Positions 1-11,223 of a stretch of DNA of 64,000 bases are shown here, one piece after another; within the stretch, counting starts at the first letter, position 1, and the number at the start of each line of letters is the position of its first letter. The notes below the pieces were generated by a model that was given only the letters and a program-made list of their open reading frames with translations, was not told the origin of the DNA and made no database searches. Location of the stretch: positions 14,689,917 through 14,753,916 of the forward strand of contig NC_092571.1 of assembly GCF_037975245.1 (NCBI RefSeq), written 5' to 3'. A program made the position numbers and the translations under genes. The DNA is from Apostichopus japonicus (Eukaryota; Echinodermata; Holothuroidea; Aspidochirotida; Stichopodidae).

Positions 1-171
1 CGGAGGAATCCTTGCGCCTTTAATCTTACTCTTGGACCAGGTCTGGACTAGCCTTCCGATTCTCGTCTTTGGGTCATTTTCCATAACTGCTGGTCTTCTC
101 TGTCTGCTGATGCCAGAGACAAAGGGGAAACCCCTTCCAGCCTCTGTAGGCGATACCAAGTTGCTTTACAA
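1..171 (+). CDS. SLC22-like transporter, penultimate coding exon (partial)
   Basis: The window opens inside a coding exon read from base 2. It encodes a hydrophobic stretch (GGILAPLILLLDQVW, then PILVFGSFSITAGLLCLL), which reads as the last two membrane helices of a major-facilitator transporter. The motif MPETKGKPLP follows directly. In the SLC22 family of organic cation, anion and carnitine transporters, a PET(K)G...LP motif sits at the cytoplasmic end of the twelfth helix, so this is most likely the C-terminal end of an SLC22 member at the plasma membrane. The exon ends at a strong GTAAGT donor at 172 with two bases of a lysine codon, in phase with the next exon at 892. The substrate cannot be deduced, and another MFS sugar/organic-solute family is less likely. 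Confidence 0.85.
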
Positions 172-333
172 GTAAGTTGTGACAAACATTTATCGGATAT
201 ATGATTTCAAGCAGGTTTTCAAGTTTGGTCGCTCAATTACGACAATTTTTACCGCCCAATTGAAAGTTTCTGAGTACAAAACAACTATAAAGAGCATTTG
301 ATTAAACTGGAACAACCGCATATAGATGTTTAA

Positions 334-434
<101 letters not shown>

Positions 435-891
435 GTCGCCCGGACACATCTTTACTTAAGTATCAATCACAAGACGTAAAAGTTGAAATTTGTCAATATA
501 AAAAAAATTTAATTTGATTTTTTTTTTACAATTTGGTTGGAATTTGTCATAATTATTTGATATAAAACTGTATTGGTTAAGCAAATTAATTATCTTCATC
601 TAGAAAGTTGACTTCTAGTACTAACCCAAAAAAGAACTTCTTTAAATAATAAATGGGGTTGTATGGTAGCTGCCAACATGATAGTTATATCCACGCTGCT
701 ACAGTTGAGAACTCATGTTTCAGTATTCAATTCCCTAACTCTATATGGCTGTTCCAGGTAACACTATAGGACTAAAAACTCACCCTTTTCCACCCCACCC
801 CCCCCCCACCGTTTTACTACCCCGCCCTTCGCATCCTGTTATTTTGCCACCGGTACTCATTCACCTTCTGTTGTGTTGTTCTCACTGACAG

Positions 892-982
892 GAAGGCCCA
901 TAAAGCCGAAGATGATGAAGATGGCAAAAACGAGGATAATTACAAGCCTATAGACGTTTCCGAAAAGCCAGCGTTAGCCTAA
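892..982 (+). CDS. SLC22-like transporter, last coding exon
   Basis: This exon follows a CAG acceptor at 889-891. It completes the lysine codon split by the preceding intron (172-891) and reads KAHKAEDDEDGKNEDNYK and then PIDVSEKPALA before a TAA at 980-982. It forms the hydrophilic, acidic and lysine-rich cytoplasmic tail expected after the last helix of an SLC22 transporter. The matching phase and clean splice sites on both sides support the join. The tail has no enzymatic motif. Confidence 0.8.
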
Positions 983-2700
983 TTGACTGAGAAGTATACC
1001 ATTCTTGTCATAGTGTTTTTCTCCCTATTACGGTGAAGGTCCTATAGTTAAAGCTGGAGCCTGGTAGATGTGTGTGTGTGATGACGTAACTCGACAATCC
1101 ACTTAGGTATGGTTTAAAGATATCAAGTTAACTCTGATATTTTGTAGACCGTCTGAAAACACGTTCAGCAGTCCAGGTTTCAAGTATTTCTATAACATTT
1201 TTTTTTCCATTTTTTTTTTTTTCATTTTTGAGAAATTGTTCCTTAAAACATAGGAAGTACACGTTTGTGGTAGTAACCTAAGTCTATATCTAAACTTCAT
1301 GAAAAGAACTTTGTTCTCGTTACCGTACCAAATGACGTGTCTATCAGTGCATTCAATAAGTATGATCATTTTCAAACGTATAAAGGTGTACTTTGGTCTG
1401 TTTTATACCTCCATGGTTTCACTTACATATAATAATATGCAGTATAACAGGCATGAAAGGACATGCATTACGAGAAAACCATTTTACTACCTGAATTACC
1501 CTTCCAATGTTTATTCTACAGTCGTTTTTTTTTTAAAGTTATATTTGCCAGGTGGTGGTGGTCTTTGGTGCTATTTACTGGTGTGGGTTTTTTTTTTCTG
1601 TTTACTCTATTCAGATTTTATGCAAATGTAAATATAATTGGTGGCAAGATCAAGTACTCCAGTTTCCGTTCGATGTGAGGATGGTTCACGTGATCAATGC
1701 GAAATTCTGCCGTTTGTAGTCGTAGAGCGGAAGAAATAATTAGCTAATAGATGCATTGATTCTGAGTAGGGGGAGTGGGTAAGGAGGGGAGGGGTGGGGA
1801 GGAGGAGAATGTGGAGATTTATTGTCAATTGAATATGAAATAAAGACCACTTTCCCTACTGGGAGTAACAGTGACTCAGTTTCGTATTTTCCTGTGCAGA
1901 ATATACGTCTTATTGTACGATAGAATCTAGTCCTGTACAATATAGTAAACACGTTTGTTATATAACTACATTTATTACTACACGTCAGGCGAGGAAACAA
2001 GGTGTCTCCTTCTTTCTTCTTTTTTTCAAATCCTGGATCCCCTGTGCGTAACCAATGACTTTCATACATAGGCTATACAAGCCTAACTAAACTAGCCTAC
2101 TACGTTCTGTTCGAAACTTTGATCTATGTCTGACTGACAACTTGAGAACGAGATGATCAAAACTGTATTGTAAACATTGTACACGAACAATTCTAAATTC
2201 CATAAATACGCCTCAAACGAAGTTTTTACAATTTGTTGCCCTTAAAACCCCAGGCTATTATTGAAACCGAATTATCATCCACAGGGACTACATTTGCCTG
2301 ACGTGTACAGTCGAAACTAAATTCTTTACAGGGTCGGCAGTAGTTACGGAATTTATGATTTGGACAATTTGACCTTTCCAATAGTATAAGACCAACACGT
2401 ACGAATTTGCTTTTCAACACTTTCTTATCTTCGCAGAGAAAAAACAGCTGGTCGAAGTTTTCGACGTGAAATTTTGTTCACTTTATTTCTACCAAGGTTC
2501 TGAAAGATATAAATAAAATCGGTTGCATTGTCTTCGATCTGGTTGTAAACGTACGGGTTATAACAGTTGCTGTTAGGAAACGACTGCATTAGATACCTGT
2601 GATATTTTGTGTAGCAAATTGTACTATTTTCTAGTTGAAAGGATAGTCCATAGGAAACTTTAGTTTCGATAAATGCAAGACGAAGATAAATAAAGCACTA
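983..2700 (+). other. Probable 3' UTR and downstream DNA of the SLC22-like gene
   Basis: No convincing coding exon is seen. The stretch is AT-rich with poly-T runs and a G-rich tract near 1765-1810. An AATAAA polyadenylation-like hexamer lies at 2689-2694, and another candidate sits near 2510. The transporter transcript could end around 2.7 kb, but this is inferred from the hexamer alone. Confidence 0.35.
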
Positions 2701-4123
2701 GGTTGGTGAAATTTGCATGCAATTCATTCATTGCATTTTCGAGATATTGTTAGTTGAAAGTTGTCGCCGTAGTGTTTACCATAATAAACGAACTTGGAGC
2801 AAACATGTATATGTGATATGATCGACGTTTTCATGTTTTATTTATGGGTAACATATTACAGTGTGATTTATAAGCAGTGTATATTTACTTTTAAAATTTC
2901 TCATTTTTCTGTCTCGGTATTTTGGTTGTTTATTACAGTTTAAAGAAGAACGATAGTGACAGAAAAAAATCTCTCATTTTCATATATAATGTAGTTTGTA
3001 AGTTACCAAGCAACATATTTTTTTAATTTTCCAAATAGCACACCGGAAAGTTATAAAAAAGGGAATTAAAACATCGTTTTTTCGCCTCCGTAATTTGGGA
3101 ATTTGCAAACACTGCAACGACCTTGAACAGCCCTCAGGTCAGTGAATGACGTCACTGTGATGATCTTTTTCTGTTGTGAACTGTTCAGTACGGAGCTGTG
3201 CGTGCATTTCGTGTCAGCATCACTGTTATTTTCCGGCGTAATGTTCAAGACATAAATAGATAATGAATATCATAGTGTTTCTTGATTTCTTCACCACGTG
3301 TTTACAAGGGTTTTTTAACGAAATTTGCGGCGATTTCGCAACGATTTCCCAATATCTGAAGAGGTAACTCGCAAGCTGACCCAAAGTAACGTAAATCTCA
3401 AGATCACGTTTTTGGCGGGTTTTATACAGAGTGATGTATGAATGTGCTCACTTACCAGTCAAACTGGCACAATAACAATAGTGATGATAGTCTCAAACGT
3501 AGATTAGTATAACATCCGAAAGAAAATCCAAAGTTCTAAACAAAGTAGATTCGCTTGTATGCACTAGGCCTACTGTAAAACATAAACGTTCCTTGTTCCG
3601 TGCGTCATGAAATCCAACAGAAAGGTTTCATTGAGCTTGAAATACAACTGCATTTGAACTCAATCGAGTTGTTAGTCTAGCTCGAACAATTTTCTCACTA
3701 CATGCAATGCCTATTGCGTTTATTCACATGCATGCCTCGTGGTTTGGGCTTCAGGAGGAATCGTATTCTAGCCCAACTTCACGTAGGTCCGCAAACGGTA
3801 CTTTCACAGGCTGTGCAAACATAAGTGACAGTGTGCTCTACCGTAAGTAATACTTACATGATGTTTTGTTTCGCTCGAGCATACACACATTTCCTATTCG
3901 TATTACATTTAAAGTGGTTTGGAGGGTATGAACACATCTCTGCCCCAAAAAAACTCTGCCTAAGCGACGTCCATGCCCCAATTGAAAATTTGCACGTTGA
4001 TTCTCTCCTCACATACCGTAGTCATTAGGTTGTTCACGTCTGACATGTCTTCCAGTTCCAACACTTACTGTTGCATTTATCGGGATATATATATAAATAA
4101 TGCGGCATAAAAGCATCAATCTT
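2701..4123. other. Intergenic stretch, no supported feature
   Basis: Short reading frames occur on both strands, but none has a recognisable motif or good splice context. If the THAP gene on the minus strand continues, its 3' exons would lie here or further left. I could not identify them. Confidence 0.4.
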
Positions 4124-4393
4124 TCAAACTTTTATTACTTTAGTGACCTTGCCACACGGAAATTTCAATTGGGCCCGAGAAGCATCTTCTGTGAAGTGGG
4201 CAGAACAAACTTTCACATTCTTGCCATGAGAAACTCCTGGAGCGATGAAGTCTTTCCTAGTTCTCCTCACAAATCGTATCCAGAGTTTCCGATATCTCTC
4301 ACTACTTTTTCCGCTTGGAAAATTGAGAAAATTTATTGTAGAGTCCACATTCGTTCTGTTGCATCCCCCTACAACGCAATTTCTTGGATTTTG
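4124..4393 (-). CDS. THAP-type zinc-finger protein, exon with near-complete THAP domain
   Basis: Read on the minus strand from an AG acceptor (plus positions 4394-4395), the exon starts QNPRNCVVGGCNRTN. It continues through INFLNFPSGKSSERY, RKLWIRFVRRTRKDF and KNVKVCSAHFTEDA before TGA at 4124. This matches the C2CH signature of THAP domains: Cys-x4-Cys, about 51 residues, then Cys-x2-His. It also has the conserved FP, Trp and HF positions. THAP domains bind DNA in transcription regulators and in P-element-type transposases. There is no ATG in this frame because an in-frame TAG abuts the acceptor, so the initiator Met must lie in an upstream exon. The C-terminal AVPTIF box is not visible and may be in the next exon, possibly through a GT near LKFPCGK. 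It could be a host THAP gene or a remnant of a P-type transposon; no transposase domain is visible nearby. Confidence 0.82.
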   Translation of the reverse strand, partial: QNPRNCVVGGCNRTNVDSTINFLNFPSGKSSERYRKLWIRFVRRTRKDFIAPGVSHGKNVKVCSAHFTEDASRAQLKFPCGKVTKVIKV

Positions 4394-4508
4394 CTAGTGG
4401 TTTACGTTGTTTGTCGAGTCTAATATAGAGTAGGTTGCAACTAAACTTACACACTAAGTGCACACTGCTGAAGTACACTACGCCGAGCTCACGTTGTTAT
4501 CATCATAA

Positions 4509-4540
4509 TGACGTCACATGTCACTGTAGATCACGTGATC
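4509..4540. promoter_or_regulatory. CRE-like site and palindromic E-box upstream of the THAP exon
   Basis: A perfect TGACGTCA (4509-4516) lies 12 bases from a 12-base palindrome containing CACGTG (4529-4540). Both are about 120-150 bases upstream of the minus-strand THAP exon. They match textbook CREB/ATF and bHLH sites, but promoter function is only inferred from position. Confidence 0.3.
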
Positions 4541-6190
4541 ATCATACCGCTTTTCGCGAAAAGCCCAATTTTTGTTTAAAAATCAACGAGTTTAGGAATT
4601 TTTTTAAGCCTTTCCCAACATCGGATTGACTTGAATTTTCACTTGTGTAAAATGGAAACCAACTAGAATACTCTTGAATAAAATCGTATTTTTTCGTCGA
4701 TGGTGAAAAATCACTATCGTTCATCTTTAATTATATTACATCTGTTCAATATCATTCTTGGTTTCCTTTGTTTACAAATCTGACAAATAAACAAATCTGA
4801 CGGTTAGAATTTAATTTTCCACTTGTTGTCTTGTTGTCTCTTGTCAAATATTGCTGCTACTGGCCGGGTTATCAAGTGCAAATCACGTGTATACTCCTGG
4901 ATGCCGGAGAATTAAAATCGAGGGGGCTGTTGCGAATGGACATTTGCGAGAGGGAAAAAAATGAATTGTTATTGTGAGATAAGGACGGTATGGTGGTATA
5001 CAGTCAAAATAACATCATATTTTGGTTACCATGTGGACAGTTCCCTATATAGATTCACGGCGACTGTGAATATTATGGTTATCATGAGACATAAATATGA
5101 CGGAGTATATATATTCTATTAGACACCTGTTCGAATATTAGCGCGACCTTATGACCTCATGGCTCATGCAATAAATGTTTTTTTTTTTATCTTTTAGTAA
5201 TAAAAAACCACCATTCCCTATATAGGTGAGTTTAAAAAATAGCGACAGGTGCTGGGTCTGATTTAGGAATGGTTTAAACTTTAAAGTCAACGTTTGGGTT
5301 GAATTTAATCATTTTTGCATCACTTTGCCCAACTAGAATTTCAACAACGATACAGTTGATTGGTTTCTATACAATCAATAATATTTTTATATGATATCTT
5401 AAAAAAAAATTCTTACTTTCGTTTGTTGATAGTTACATACGAGTGTATGAAAAAGTGTCTCGGGGTGACAACATTTTTGGGGTTGCAGAAATTGGTGGCG
5501 CTGGTTCGATAAACGCCTGTTGACATCCAAAATCTTGTCTGTTATAGACGCCACCTGAACTGGTCGATATCAACCGAGGCACCTGTCTATTATGCCATGA
5601 TTAGTTACTGTACGTTTACGGGTGAGCGCTATAGAAATAACTGAGAATTTAATTTAAAAAAACGCTACAGTTTCCAGGGCTATGTCTCCTGGACCACCAC
5701 TAGGGCATTCAGAGATACATCCTTTAAATTTTTTAGATCAAATCCTCTTTCTGACAACTTTCTTTTTATATTCGGTCTAAAATGATGCCAGGCTTTCTGG
5801 AACTTCGCCCAACCCCATGTAGGTCCTACTCCAAGCCAACAGCAATGTGCAGGTGTAACTAGTGTAAGCTAAATCCCTGGTTTGGTTACCTTTCGAAACG
5901 TTAAATTTCACGGCCACCCACTGACGTCTGTCTCAAAAATGCTAGTCTGTCTCGAAATCGCTCTACATCCACCTCAACACCTCGAAAAATGGTGAATGTA
6001 TACGTCCATGGGTACACTGAAAGTTCATTCATATCACTAAAATATCCTTTCGAGTATATTCAGGTTTTCAAGATTGTGTATGGTTTTCACAATTTATCCT
6101 TCCCTGACTTTTCATGTTTGCTAATAGTAGTTATACCAGAGGTCATTATTCTCTTAAACTCCAAAAGTCACAAAGTAGGATTAATTTTGT
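4541..6190. other. Intergenic stretch, no supported feature
   Basis: AT-rich sequence with short frames only. No domain, RNA gene or clear repeat could be supported. Confidence 0.4.
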
Positions 6191-6407
6191 TTTTCTAATA
6201 GGGTTGTGAATGAGTGGAACGGTTTGCCTAAGAAAGTTGTACTTGCAAGTAGTGTGAATGGGTATAAGAATGCTTTTGACAAGCACTTTAAGCATTGTAA
6301 TCGGGTCTGAGTGGTTGTTTCTCCAGTTTGTGTTTCTCTCCTATAGGGTTTGACTCGTTTGAGTGTCCCTCCTGATCCTTTTTTCTACTAAACTAAATAA
6401 ACTAAAT
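6191..6407 (+). mobile_element. 3' end of a LINE (CR1/L2/Jockey-like ORF2 tail)
   Basis: An open stretch from 6191 to the TGA at 6308-6310 reads FSNRVVNEWNGLPKKVV then LASSVNGYKNAFDKHFKH. This is the characteristic C-terminal end of reverse transcriptases of the CR1/L2/Jockey group (N-x-W-N-x-LP...FK..LD). It is followed by a short 3' UTR with TAAA-like repeats (ctaaactaaataaactaaata). It is 5'-truncated, as is usual for LINE insertions, and would not be functional. Confidence 0.75.
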
Positions 6408-7279
6408 ATGTCTTTCTATGATCTGTATAGTTCATGTAGCGATACCCTTTTTTAGCTTATTGCATTGCTCTTTAAGGGGAATGCACTCTATCATTCCTCT
6501 TTCCCTCCTCTTACCCACCACCAACTCTCTCATCTCTCCTCTTCTCAGCTAAACCAAATCAACATATCGATAAAGATAATCTTGCCACTAAAAATCCACG
6601 TTGATGAAAGCATACGACGATATGTGTAAAGTGGAAGAGCGACACACTTTGTTGCTCACTAATGTGTAAAGTGGAAGAGCGCTAAACTTTGTCGCTGACC
6701 CTTTTCCCCGCAACGAAAGGAAAGTTTGTTTACAACTGTTGGAGGTGTGTCATGACGTCGCCACGTGACCATAATTTCGTCCAGTCAGTTTTCGGGATGT
6801 ATAGTAAACACAGTCGAGCCCTTCAGAACATCCGCAAACTCAGCCTAGTAGCTAAGTCGAGTCAAAACGTTGTTATCGATCGAACTAGCTGAAGCAAATT
6901 GTCTTCTTCGCTAGATTAGGCTAACCATTACAGCTTTACTCAACTAACCACAATGGAAGACAGCAATATTTCAGGTAGCTAATTTTAAATTTTTAGTATT
7001 TTTAATATCAAAACTGTAGTTGTCCGACTCTATTTGAAACCTAACTCGTAAATTTTAGTCAATAGTCAGGATTGTTTTGTCGTCTGGTCCCAGGCTTAGG
7101 CCCTACGTTAGACCTACATGTAATTTGTAGCTACAGGCGTAAGTTCCATAGCCCTACTGTACACCTTTAGGCTTTACTTAAATTTAGCCCTAAGGCTGGG
7201 ACATTGTACTGATACTTAGTGTGTTCGTGCTTGGCGCAATTTTTGGCGACGGTCAGTATTGTACTTTGTAGGCAACATA
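6408..7279. other. Intergenic stretch, no supported feature
   Basis: Contains a local near-duplication of about 27 bases (aatgtgtaaagtggaagagcg-like, around 6625 and 6661) but no recognisable gene. Confidence 0.4.
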
Positions 7280-7942
7280 TTATTTTAGTGTCTTGGTCTT
7301 GGTCTTGGTGTGGTACTGCACAAATCGCCCCTGATGTGGCTGTTGACGTGCAGTCCTTCGAGTTTTGCTAATGGTGCTGCTGACCAGCATGAACTTGAAG
7401 GAGGCAGTGTTTGGTGCTGATTTCAGTTCAGGTGGGAGTGCTTTCCACTGAGGAATGGTGCGAGGATAAAGCGAATATTTATAACAGTTCCTTTGAGCTT
7501 GAGGAATTTTATAATTCAAACTGTGACTTGTGAGATTGACGTGTAGTTGGTTTGTCTTTGTCTTCAAGAAGGTTATTTATGTTGCTTGGCATTAGGCCAT
7601 GAGTCTCTTTATATATGGTAACAAGTCCTGCTTTGATTCTTCTGTTTTCGAGGGTATCCCAATTGAGTTCTTTTAACATGTCTGTGACACTACTAAAGCG
7701 ACTATAGTCATTTTTGACGAACCTGGCAGCACGTCGCTGAACTTTTTCAAGGATTCTTTGTGGATTTGCTGATGAGGGTCCCAGAATACACTGGCATATA
7801 TTCCAGTTTGGGTCTAACAAGAGCTTTATAAGCTGTTTCTCTTGCCGATGATGCACAATTCCCAAAATTTCGTTTGATAAGACCAAGGATTTTATTAGCA
7901 CTATTTACCGACTGGTTGATGTGTTTTGACCAAGTAAGGTCA
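7280..7942 (-). pseudogene. LINE reverse-transcriptase C-terminal fragment (left part, interrupted)
   Basis: Minus-strand frames read VQRRAARFVKNDYS, SSVTDMLKELNWDTLENR and IYKETHGLMP, then, after a frameshift, NYKIPQAQRNCYKYSL and QWKALPPELKSAP. These are the post-palm and C-terminal regions of CR1/L2/Jockey-type non-LTR retrotransposon ORF2. The reading frame is broken near 7510-7570, so this is a dead copy. It continues to the right of a hAT-type MITE inserted at 7951-8312. Confidence 0.85.
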
Positions 7943-7950
7943 CTTGAAAG

Positions 7951-8312
7951 CAGTGGCGTAGGAAGGTACTTTTGAGTGGGGGGGCTGAAGACTGATGGCC
8001 GGCCTGGGGGAGGGGTCTAAGGGGAGGGGGTGTCCCCCTCCCCTTTGGATTTTTTTGCATTTCCAGGTGGCCTCAGATGCAATTTGGTGCAATATAGCAC
8101 ACTTCAACACCCACTCCATTTTGTAAAGAATTTTGCATTTTCACCTGGCCTTAGATGCAATTTGGTGCTTCAAATGAGATTTTTTTCTCATTTGGAAATG
8201 AAAAAGGGGTTTTCTGACTTGCGGAGCGGGGGGGCGGAACGATACTTCCGCCCCCCCATATTTTTCACTGGGGGGCTGGTGCCCCCCCAGCCCCCCGGTT
8301 CCTACGCCCTTG
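7951..8312 (+). mobile_element. hAT-type MITE, copy A, with 8-bp target duplication
   Basis: A 362-bp element begins CAGTGGCGTAGGAA and ends TTCCTACGCCCTTG, which are imperfect terminal inverted repeats. It is flanked on both sides by CTTGAAAG (7943-7950 and 8313-8320). An 8-bp duplication with CA-starting termini containing a GGCGTAG core is the hallmark of hAT transposition. The interior is G- and C-rich with short open frames and no transposase, so it is non-autonomous. It sits inside the minus-strand LINE, and removing it restores LINE continuity. A second copy in inverse orientation is at 30291-30667. Confidence 0.92.
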
Positions 8313-8320
8313 CTTGAAAG

Positions 8321-8725
8321 TTCGACTCCAAGGTACAGTAGGGATGGTGTTTAACCTCAGTCACCCATTGAGTACTCATGATTTGGAATATTCTTCTTGT
8401 GAGTCATCCGCATAATGAAGCATTTTGATTTGTTGAATCTCATCTGCCATGCTGACTCCCAGTTACAGAGTGAATTTATGTCTTTTTGAAGATTGTCACA
8501 ATCACTACAGGAATTTATTTGTCGGTACAGAATTTAATCATCTGCAAACATTCTTACATCAGAAGCGACACAGTCAGGTAGGTTGTTTATGTAGACTAGG
8601 AACAGCAGGGGACCCAAAACTGTTCCCTGTGGGACTCCGGAAAATACAGGAGAACTTGTTGATGACTCCCCGTAAATAATGACATTTTGAGTTCTGTTGG
8701 ATAGAAAATCCTCAATCCTGTAAAT
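8321..8725 (-). pseudogene. LINE reverse-transcriptase palm fragment (right part)
   Basis: The minus-strand frame contains IEDFLSNRTQNVIIYGESS, then SGVPQGTVLGPLLF and VRMFADD. These are the motif B (GVPQG) and motif C (ADD) blocks of a non-LTR reverse transcriptase. It is the upstream part of the same element as 7280-7942, separated from it by the hAT MITE. Upstream of IEDFL the coding sequence dissolves into the 43-bp minisatellite at 8726-9470. Confidence 0.88.
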
Positions 8726-9470
8726 TATCTTGCATAGTCTTTCAAAAGTCCTGTACAATCCTGCATATTATCTTGCATAGTCTTTCAAAAGTCCTGTACA
8801 ATCCTGTATATTATCTTGCATAGTCTTTCAAAAATCCTGTGCAATCCTGTAAATTATCTTGCATAGTCTATCAAAAGTCCTGTACAATCCTGTAAATTAT
8901 CTTGCATAGTCTTTCAAAAGTCCTGTACAATCCTGTATATTGTCTTGCATAGTCTTTCAAAAGTCCTGTACAATCCAGTATATTATCATGCAAAATCTTT
9001 TAATAATCCTGTGCAACCCTGTAAATTGTCTTGTATAGTCTTTTAAAATTCCTGTAAAATCTTGTAAATTTTGTTTGCATAATCTTTTAAAAGTCCTTAA
9101 CAATCCTGTAAATTGTCTTGCATTGTCTTTTAAAAGTCCTGTACAATCCTGTATATTATCTTGCATAATCTTTTAATAATCCTGCACAATCCTGTAAATT
9201 GTCTTGCATACAGTAACTAGTCTTTTAAAACTCCTGTAAAATCTTGTAATTTTTCTTGCATAATCTTTTAAAAGTCCTTTACAATCCTGTAAATTGTCTT
9301 GCATTGTCTTTTAAAAGTCCTGTATATTATCTTGCATAACATTTTAGTAATCCTGTACAATCCTGTAAATGATCTTATAGTCTTTTAATAGTCCTGTATG
9401 ATCCTGTAAATTATCTTGCATAAACTTTAAAAACAATCATGCACAATCCTGTTAATATCCATGTTTATTG
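8726..9470. repeat. 43-bp minisatellite array
   Basis: About 17 degenerate copies of a unit of roughly 43-44 bases, of the form CTGTAAATTATCTTGCATAG plus TCTTTTAAAAGTCCTGTACAATC. The first copies (left end) are closest to the LINE sequence next to them; copies on the right are more divergent. The adjacent LINE frame reads through the first unit, so the array may have grown out of the element. Confidence 0.93.
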
Positions 9471-9681
9471 ACTCCAGAATCCTTTACAATCCTGCAAAAT
9501 ATCTTGCAGAGTCTTTTAAAAATCATGAGTACAATGTAAATATATTTTCGCATATTTCTAGTAAACAACGTAATGGGAAGCCTCTATTAATTAATAGAGG
9601 GAGAGAAAATAATAGAGAGATAAATTTCTGTAAATTTCAAAACTCATACATGTACAACAAGAATGAAGGCTGCATGCATAC

Positions 9682-10095
9682 AGTTTGAAGGATTCCTGCA
9701 TGTATATGAAGGATTCCTGTGTGCATATGTGAAGGATTTTTGTATGCAGGATAAAAGATTCCTGAATGCATATGACCAATTATTTTGTATAAAGGATTCC
9801 TACATGTGTATGAAGGATTTCTGCATGTGTATAGACTGAGTGAAGGATTCCTGCATGTGTACGAAGGATTCTTGTACATGTATTAAGGAACCCTGCATGC
9901 ATATGAAGGACTCGTGTACGTAAATCAAGGAATCCTGCATGCTTATGAAGGATTCCTGTACAAGCATCATGGAATCCTGCATGCATATGAAGGATTCTTG
10001 TACGTAAATTTATGAAAGAATCCTGCATGTGTTTGAAGGATTCCAGACTGTGGCTGAAGGATTCCTGCTTGCATGTGAAGGATTCATGTTTGTTA
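9682..10095. repeat. ~20-25-bp minisatellite (GAAGGATTCCTGCATG family)
   Basis: Roughly 17-18 degenerate copies built around GGATTCCTGCATG followed by a short T/A/G spacer. They produce repetitive frames (RNPSYTC-like) on the minus strand that are not genes. A 22-base perfect palindrome built from the same words lies just beyond it at 10233-10254. Confidence 0.93.
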
Positions 10096-10276
10096 ATGAA
10101 GAGTTTTTATAGTGAATTCAAGAATCATGTATTTTTGTAAAGGAAAAATTGCTCTACAATGAATAAATCAAGTTTCTAACACTAAGTGGTTTATAGTACA
10201 ATCTCCATTTGGAAGGAATCCTGTTCCATATACAGGAATCCTATAGGATTCCTGCAGGACTTTTTTGTATGGGTCG

Positions 10277-11190
10277 TAACAATAGATGATATCTCTAAAC
10301 AAACTGAACAAAACAGTACTGTCTCCATGGCTTTACTTGATTTCTCTAAAGCTTTTGACAAGGTTCCACACCAACTCCTTTGAGCTAAGCTCTCTGTCTA
10401 GACTACTTATGGCATTAATGGAACTCTTCTGGCATGGTTTGCATCTTTCTTCAGCAACTGCACTCAGCAGTGTGTTGTCTGTGACTGTGAAATATCAAAT
10501 TCTAAACAAGGTTAATCTGGTGTACCCCAAGGCAAATGAATTTTAACCCCTCTAAATTCTGCATTCTCTCAATTTTATTTTCAGTTACAGAGCACCTGTC
10601 TACACCCTGTGCAACCAATCCCTAAAAGTTGTTGACTCTCACCCTTACCTTGGGGTTAAAATTGATAGCAAACTTAGATGGGATAAACATATCAATAACA
10701 TAACCTTTAAAGCAAACCGTGTTCTTGGGCTTCTAAAACGTAACCTCTCAAGCTGTCCCAAAGATGTTAAAACTACAGCATGCAAACCTCTTGTCAGGCC
10801 AGTACTCAAATATGCTTTAGTCTGGGACCCCCTTCACCAGTGTGATGTGGATAAAGTTGAAGCTACTGTATTCAGAGAAGAGCAGCCAGATTTTGTATGG
10901 CAGACTACTGTACTCTTATAAATCCAGTGTGACAAATATATGCTTGAGGAATTAGATTGGCCCCCTGCTGAAAACAAATAGAACACACGTCTACAAATGC
11001 TTTATAAAATCAATAACAATCTTGTATTAATAGATAAAGACAAACTAATCCCAACAAAAAGTGTGAACACAAGAAATAAACATGATCTTAACTTCCAAGT
11101 TCCCTACGCTAGAAATTTGCCAATAACACACTCAGTAGCTGGAACAAATCAATCCATTGGAGCCTTATAACAATGTTGAATGATATTCTC
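10277..11190 (+). pseudogene. LINE reverse-transcriptase fragment, degraded
   Basis: The plus strand encodes VSMALLDFSKAFDKVPHQLL, which is reverse-transcriptase motif A. After a frame break come GINGTLLAWFASFFSNCTQQ and a damaged SGVPQGK motif B. The ADD block is missing, apparently by deletion. The frame then resumes with HPYLGVKIDSKLRWDKHINN and NRVLGLLKRNLSSCP, the thumb/post-palm region of CR1/L2/Jockey-type LINEs. Multiple stops make it a fossil. It diverges from the minus-strand LINE at 7280-8725, with the two minisatellites lying between them. Confidence 0.87.
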
Positions 11191-11223
11191 TGAGCTTTGA
11201 TACACGTTTCTGGTGCTTATACT

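Noticed and set aside
8030-8317. 95-codon plus-strand frame
   Set aside because: It lies inside the hAT MITE copy A; similar frames in copy B are out of register.
9591-10028. Repetitive minus-strand frames with HAGILH/RNPSYTC periods
   Set aside because: They are direct translations of the minisatellite.
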